64,000 nt of DNA from Clostridiales bacterium (GTDB taxonomy: Bacteria > Bacillota > Clostridia > Christensenellales > Borkfalkiaceae): NCBI GenBank assembly GCA_015069285.1, contig SVIX01000001.1, positions 1-64,000 of the forward strand. The letters are read 5' to 3'. Shown in pieces: positions 60,262 through 64,000 of this stretch (the first letter of the stretch is position 1; every line of letters begins with the position of its first letter). The notes beneath the pieces were generated by a model that saw nothing but the letters and a program-made list of their open reading frames with translations, ran no database searches and was not told where the DNA came from. A program made the translations under genes and the position numbers.

Positions 60262-61610
60262 CTTTTTTTACTCCTCGTTTTTTCTTTGCTTGCTTTCAAA
60301 TTATACAACAAATTAAGCAAAAAAGCAATCAAATAACAAAGGTTGGTGGCGTATGCAAGTCCAAAAACGGAAATATTCGGGTTTTGCAACAAAAAAAGAT
60401 AGACGACCGTTTTCACCGTGACGGCGATTGCCATAGACAAGGCGGAATATTGCGGTTTGCCCTGCGCCGTCAAACAGGCGGATAGCGTTTGCGTACACGA
60501 AAGTGTCAAAGCGGAAACGGAAAAGACTTTGACGAGGTTTATCAAAATACGCAACTCCTCGCCCTGCAAACTGCGGTAAATCATTTTTACGGCGGGTTCG
60601 GCTAACAAATACAGCCCTATCGCGCAAGGCAAGGCAATAAGCACGGTAATTCCGAGCGAGAAAAACAGCCGTTTTTTTACGCTCGTTTTTTTACCCGTTT
60701 CCGCCTCCGCTTTCGCCGTCGCGACGCTTGGTACGCTCGCCGCCGCAATCCCGTAACATACGGAAACGGGCAAATTGATAACGGTCACCGCACCGCCCGA
60801 AAAAAGTCCGTACAGCGTGACGGCGTTTTCGGCGTATTTGCTAAGCAAACGCACGGCAAGCACGCTATCAAGCAAGCCCGAAAGGGGCAACAGCATTGCG
60901 CTGAGCGTAACGGGAACGCTTAAGCGTAAAACGCATTTGATTGCGACCTTGTCCCCGCCCTCTTGCGGTTTTAAGGGGGCAGGTACGCGTTTATACAACA
61001 CGAGCATAAGCGATAGCGTGAACAGTTCGGACAAAGAAACGGCGAGGAGCAAAAACACGACCGCCTTTTCTACCTCTTCTCTAAAAATATACGCAAACAA
61101 CAACCCGAACGCCACCTTTACGAGCTGTTCGCACACTTCTGAAAGGGCGGTGGGGAGCATATCGTTTTTGCCTTGAAACCAACCGCGGAACACGGAAATT
61201 GCGGACACCAAAAAGACGGACGGCGCAAGCGTAAAATACCCTGCCGTCACCTGTCTGCAATCTTGCGCGCGGGATAAAAGGGGCGCGGTAGCGACCATAA
61301 CGACGCTCCCTGCCAATCCGATAAACAAAAACAGTTTAATCGCCGTAGAAAAAAGCGGTTTATCCCCCTGCCCTTTGCTGACGCGTTCGGCGGTGAGTTT
61401 GGCGATGGACGAGGGTATGCCCGTCGCGGACACCGTAAGTAATAGACAGTATACGGGGTAGACCATTTGATACAAACCAAGTCCGTAGCCTCCGATAAGG
61501 TTGGTGAGCGGGATACGGTAAAGCGCGCCGATTACCTTGGCGAGGAATCCTCCGCCTGCGATAATCGCCGCGCCTTTTATAAACGACTCTTTTTTATTGC
61601 TTTTTTTCAT
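60258..61610 (-). CDS. spoVB: Polysaccharide biosynthesis / SpoVB-like MATE-fold flippase
   Basis: About 12 TM; GAAIIAGGGFLAKVIGALYRIPLTNLIGGYGLGLYQMVYPVY. Confidence 0.88.
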   Translation of the reverse strand: MKKSNKKESFIKGAAIIAGGGFLAKVIGALYRIPLTNLIGGYGLGLYQMVYPVYCLLLTVSATGIPSSIAKLTAERVSKGQGDKPLFSTAIKLFLFIGLAGSVVMVATAPLLSRAQDCRQVTAGYFTLAPSVFLVSAISVFRGWFQGKNDMLPTALSEVCEQLVKVAFGLLFAYIFREEVEKAVVFLLLAVSLSELFTLSLMLVLYKRVPAPLKPQEGGDKVAIKCVLRLSVPVTLSAMLLPLSGLLDSVLAVRLLSKYAENAVTLYGLFSGGAVTVINLPVSVCYGIAAASVPSVATAKAEAETGKKTSVKKRLFFSLGITVLIALPCAIGLYLLAEPAVKMIYRSLQGEELRILINLVKVFSVSALTLSCTQTLSACLTAQGKPQYSALSMAIAVTVKTVVYLFLLQNPNISVFGLAYATNLCYLIAFLLNLLYNLKASKEKTRSKKR

Positions 61611-61659
61611 ACGCCTTTCTCTCCCGTTTTAGTATGAGAAAGACCTGTTTTTTTATCCG

Positions 61660-62526
61660 TTATTCCCCCTTTGTCGTCCGTTTCCTGTATTCCGTGGGTG
61701 AAATTTTGTTAATTTTCGTAAAGATTTCGGTAAAATAAACGGCGTTGTTGAAGCCTACTTTTACCGCAACTTTCATTACCGCATCTTCCGTCGTCTGCAA
61801 AAGAGTGCATGCGTGTTGCACGCGCACCAAATTCAAATATTGCTTGGGCGTAATTTGAAAAAAGGTTTTAAATTGCGTGATAAAATAACTTTTGCTCATA
61901 AACGCGAGATTGGCTAACGTTTCCACGTCGACGTTTTCAATAAAATGTTCGTCGATATACGCTTTTACCGTTTCCATCGCTTTTACGTTGACGATACCCC
62001 CCGTTCCGTCGACGAGATTGGACGATTTGGAAAAGACAAGACGCAAAACGTCGATAAACGCTTCGTTAAAAAGCAAGCTACTTTTTACGGTATGATTATA
62101 CTCTTTTTCTTTTAACTCTTTTGCAATTTGCCTCATTTTGGCGTATATGGGATTGTCGGCATTTTCAAAAGAATAATGAAAATATCCTTCTGCTGTAACG
62201 GAATTTTTATTAAACCCCGCCAAGGCGATTTTATCCGCCTCCGCCACGTAATACACGAGCGGTTGCGTTTTTTCCGTGGAATATTGTAAATGCAATTTAC
62301 TTGAATCCACGACGAACAAGTCGTGCGCCTTTATCGGGAAAAGTTTTTTCCCCACTTCTATAGCGCCCTCACCGCTTTCAAAATAAAACAATTCTAAGGT
62401 AGAATGAATATGCCTATGACACTCTTCCTTGGGCGTACTTACCAAACGCTTAAAAGAACAAAGACGCGCAGGAGTGGTATTTTTGCTCTCCTCGGCAAAG
62501 GATACGGAAAAAAAATCGTTCATCAT
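61660..62526 (-). CDS. AraC-family transcriptional regulator
   Basis: Cupin-like N-terminus; C-terminal ETLANLAFMSKSYFITQFKTFFQITPKQYLNLVRVQHACTLLQTT. Confidence 0.93.
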   Translation of the reverse strand: MMNDFFSVSFAEESKNTTPARLCSFKRLVSTPKEECHRHIHSTLELFYFESGEGAIEVGKKLFPIKAHDLFVVDSSKLHLQYSTEKTQPLVYYVAEADKIALAGFNKNSVTAEGYFHYSFENADNPIYAKMRQIAKELKEKEYNHTVKSSLLFNEAFIDVLRLVFSKSSNLVDGTGGIVNVKAMETVKAYIDEHFIENVDVETLANLAFMSKSYFITQFKTFFQITPKQYLNLVRVQHACTLLQTTEDAVMKVAVKVGFNNAVYFTEIFTKINKISPTEYRKRTTKGE

Positions 62527-62581
62527 CTCGCCTCCTTAACTTATTATACCATATTAAATTTGCCCTGTAAAGAAAAAAAAC

Positions 62582-62616
62582 GAAATTTTGTTATAATATT
62601 CAGAAATTTTGTTATA
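62582..62616. promoter_or_regulatory. Direct repeat GAAATTTTGTTATA x2 at 21-bp spacing; candidate AraC-family operator
   Basis: 62582-62595 and 62603-62616 identical; upstream of TATAAT at 62638-62643. Confidence 0.6.
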
Positions 62617-62690
62617 CTTTTTTTTAAATTTATGTGTTATAATAGAGGCAAGGTTTTTAATAACCCAAAAAGTTTAGGAGAAAAAAAATT

Positions 62691-63788
62691 ATGAAAATTA
62701 TCAAACACGACGTTATCAGCAAAAACTTTGACGGACGCGGAAATTGTTGGGGTACGGTTGCAAGACTTCCCGACGGCAGAATCGGCGCGGCTTGGTCGGG
62801 CGGTAGAATGGGTCACGTTTGTCCGTTCGGCAGATTAGAAATGGCGACCTCGGTAGACGGGAACAAATTCACTATGCCTTCTATCGTTTTCGACTCCTTG
62901 CTCGACGATAGAGACGCAGGTCTTACCGCTTGGGGTGATAAAGTAGTTTTAACGACGTTCAATAACCGCTCGGCTATGCAAAGAGCTTCTTTAAACGGCG
63001 GATTTTGGGTGGAAGAACCCGCTTTGAGAGGTATGGCGGAAAGTCATTTAAACCGTATTTCCCCCGAATACGAAGAAAAGTACCTCGGTTCGCTTTTGCT
63101 TATCTCTGACGACGGGGAAACTTTTAACGATTTTATTAAAATGCCTATTTCCGCTCCGCACGGACCTATCGCCCTTAAAAACGGGAAATTATTTTACGTA
63201 GGACATCCTTTTGATAGGAACACGCATTGGAACGGCGCGCCTTTAAAAGAGGATATCTACGTGATGCAAACCGCTGACGGTAAAAATTGGAGCGAACCGA
63301 TGGCTATCGCCAAAGGCGAAGATTGTAAAAACTTCTTATTATGCGAACCGAACGTCGTAGAATGTGAAAACGGGGATATTCTCCTTTCGGCGCGCGTACA
63401 TCCCGACGCAACTCGCGGATACGACCTTTTGGGTATCGCGCTTAGCCGTTCGACGGACGGCGGAAAGACCTTTACGCCTTTTGAAATGACGAGTTTTGAA
63501 GGCGCGCCTCCCCATATCTTAAAGCTTAAAAACGGCAAATTGGTGCTTACGTACTCAAGACGCATTATGCCGAAAAAAATCTGCGCGAGAGTTAGCGAAG
63601 ACAACGGATATACTTGGGGCGAAGAATACTCGCTCATCGACTTAAGCGAATATCTTGATATGGGCTATCCTTCTTCGGTAGAGCTTGACGACGGAAAAAT
63701 TCTCACCGCGTACTACGCAAGCAACCACTACGCAGATAAAAACCCCGACAACCCCGCAAAATTTGCTTGCGTGACTTGGGAATTGTAA
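62691..63788 (+). CDS. Sialidase/BNR-repeat glycosidase-like protein, no obvious signal peptide
   Basis: Repeated Asp-box-like SxDxGxxW/F motifs (SDDGETF, SRSTDGGKTF, SEDNGYTW, TADGKNW). Confidence 0.82.
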   Translation: MKIIKHDVISKNFDGRGNCWGTVARLPDGRIGAAWSGGRMGHVCPFGRLEMATSVDGNKFTMPSIVFDSLLDDRDAGLTAWGDKVVLTTFNNRSAMQRASLNGGFWVEEPALRGMAESHLNRISPEYEEKYLGSLLLISDDGETFNDFIKMPISAPHGPIALKNGKLFYVGHPFDRNTHWNGAPLKEDIYVMQTADGKNWSEPMAIAKGEDCKNFLLCEPNVVECENGDILLSARVHPDATRGYDLLGIALSRSTDGGKTFTPFEMTSFEGAPPHILKLKNGKLVLTYSRRIMPKKICARVSEDNGYTWGEEYSLIDLSEYLDMGYPSSVELDDGKILTAYYASNHYADKNPDNPAKFACVTWEL

Positions 63789-63820
63789 AAAAAACGCAAG
63801 AGAAGGATAACTAATTTAAT

Positions 63821-64000
63821 ATGTACTTGCTTGTATTCGTATCTGCAATATTTTTATTTTTAAACAATTTAGGCGGTAAAACGAACAAATCGGAAGGCGC
63901 TGGAAATATATTAAATATTACGCTCGTCGTAGGCGCGGCGAGTCTTGCGTCTTGGCTTATTTGTCTTATCACCAAACAATCCGTCACGAAAGATATGTTT
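63821..64000 (+). CDS. Partial membrane protein, truncated by window edge
   Basis: Open frame from ATG 63821: MYLLVFVSAIFLFLNNLGGKTNKSEGAGNILNITLVVGAASLASWLICLITKQSVTKDMF. Confidence 0.55.
   Translation, partial: MYLLVFVSAIFLFLNNLGGKTNKSEGAGNILNITLVVGAASLASWLICLITKQSVTKDMF

Noticed and set aside
1-64000. CRISPR array
   Set aside because: No short regularly spaced repeats with unique spacers; the repeats seen are palindromic intergenic elements in few copies.

Overview
Chromosomal window from an endospore-forming Firmicutes/Clostridia-type bacterium, mostly housekeeping genes on the minus strand. Recognisable blocks: rpoB-rpoC; rqcP-ispDF-radA; recO-yqzL-era-ybeY-pgpH-phoH-yqfD-yqfC; a ClC channel and an ABC exporter pair; ispE / SipL-like / veg; spoIIGA-sigE; yraN-rnhB-rbgA-trmD-ftsY; smc-rnc-plsX; asnS, a VanW protein, recF, dnaA-mnmG; queA-ruvBAC; dus-mazG-spoVB; and an AraC regulator divergent from a sialidase-like gene. 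Accessory content: an Mrr-type endonuclease, an island with two small XRE regulators and a Cys-rich-repeat trypsin-like lipoprotein, and a DpnII-like (GATC) restriction-modification locus. No rRNA, tRNA, CRISPR array or transposase was recognised. The most unusual material is intergenic. It includes a modular hairpin repeat family whose copies keep their stems while changing sequence, a 256-bp-period tandem duplication between ftsY and smc, and an unlisted 55-aa ORF with its own promoter, structured leader and terminator. Two candidate operators also stand out: paired TATAGAAWWTTCTATA palindromes beside an XRE gene, and a 21-bp-spaced direct repeat beside the AraC gene. GATC appears strongly depleted, in line with the GATC R-M locus. 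All calls come from reading the sequence and supplied translations; no database search was run.
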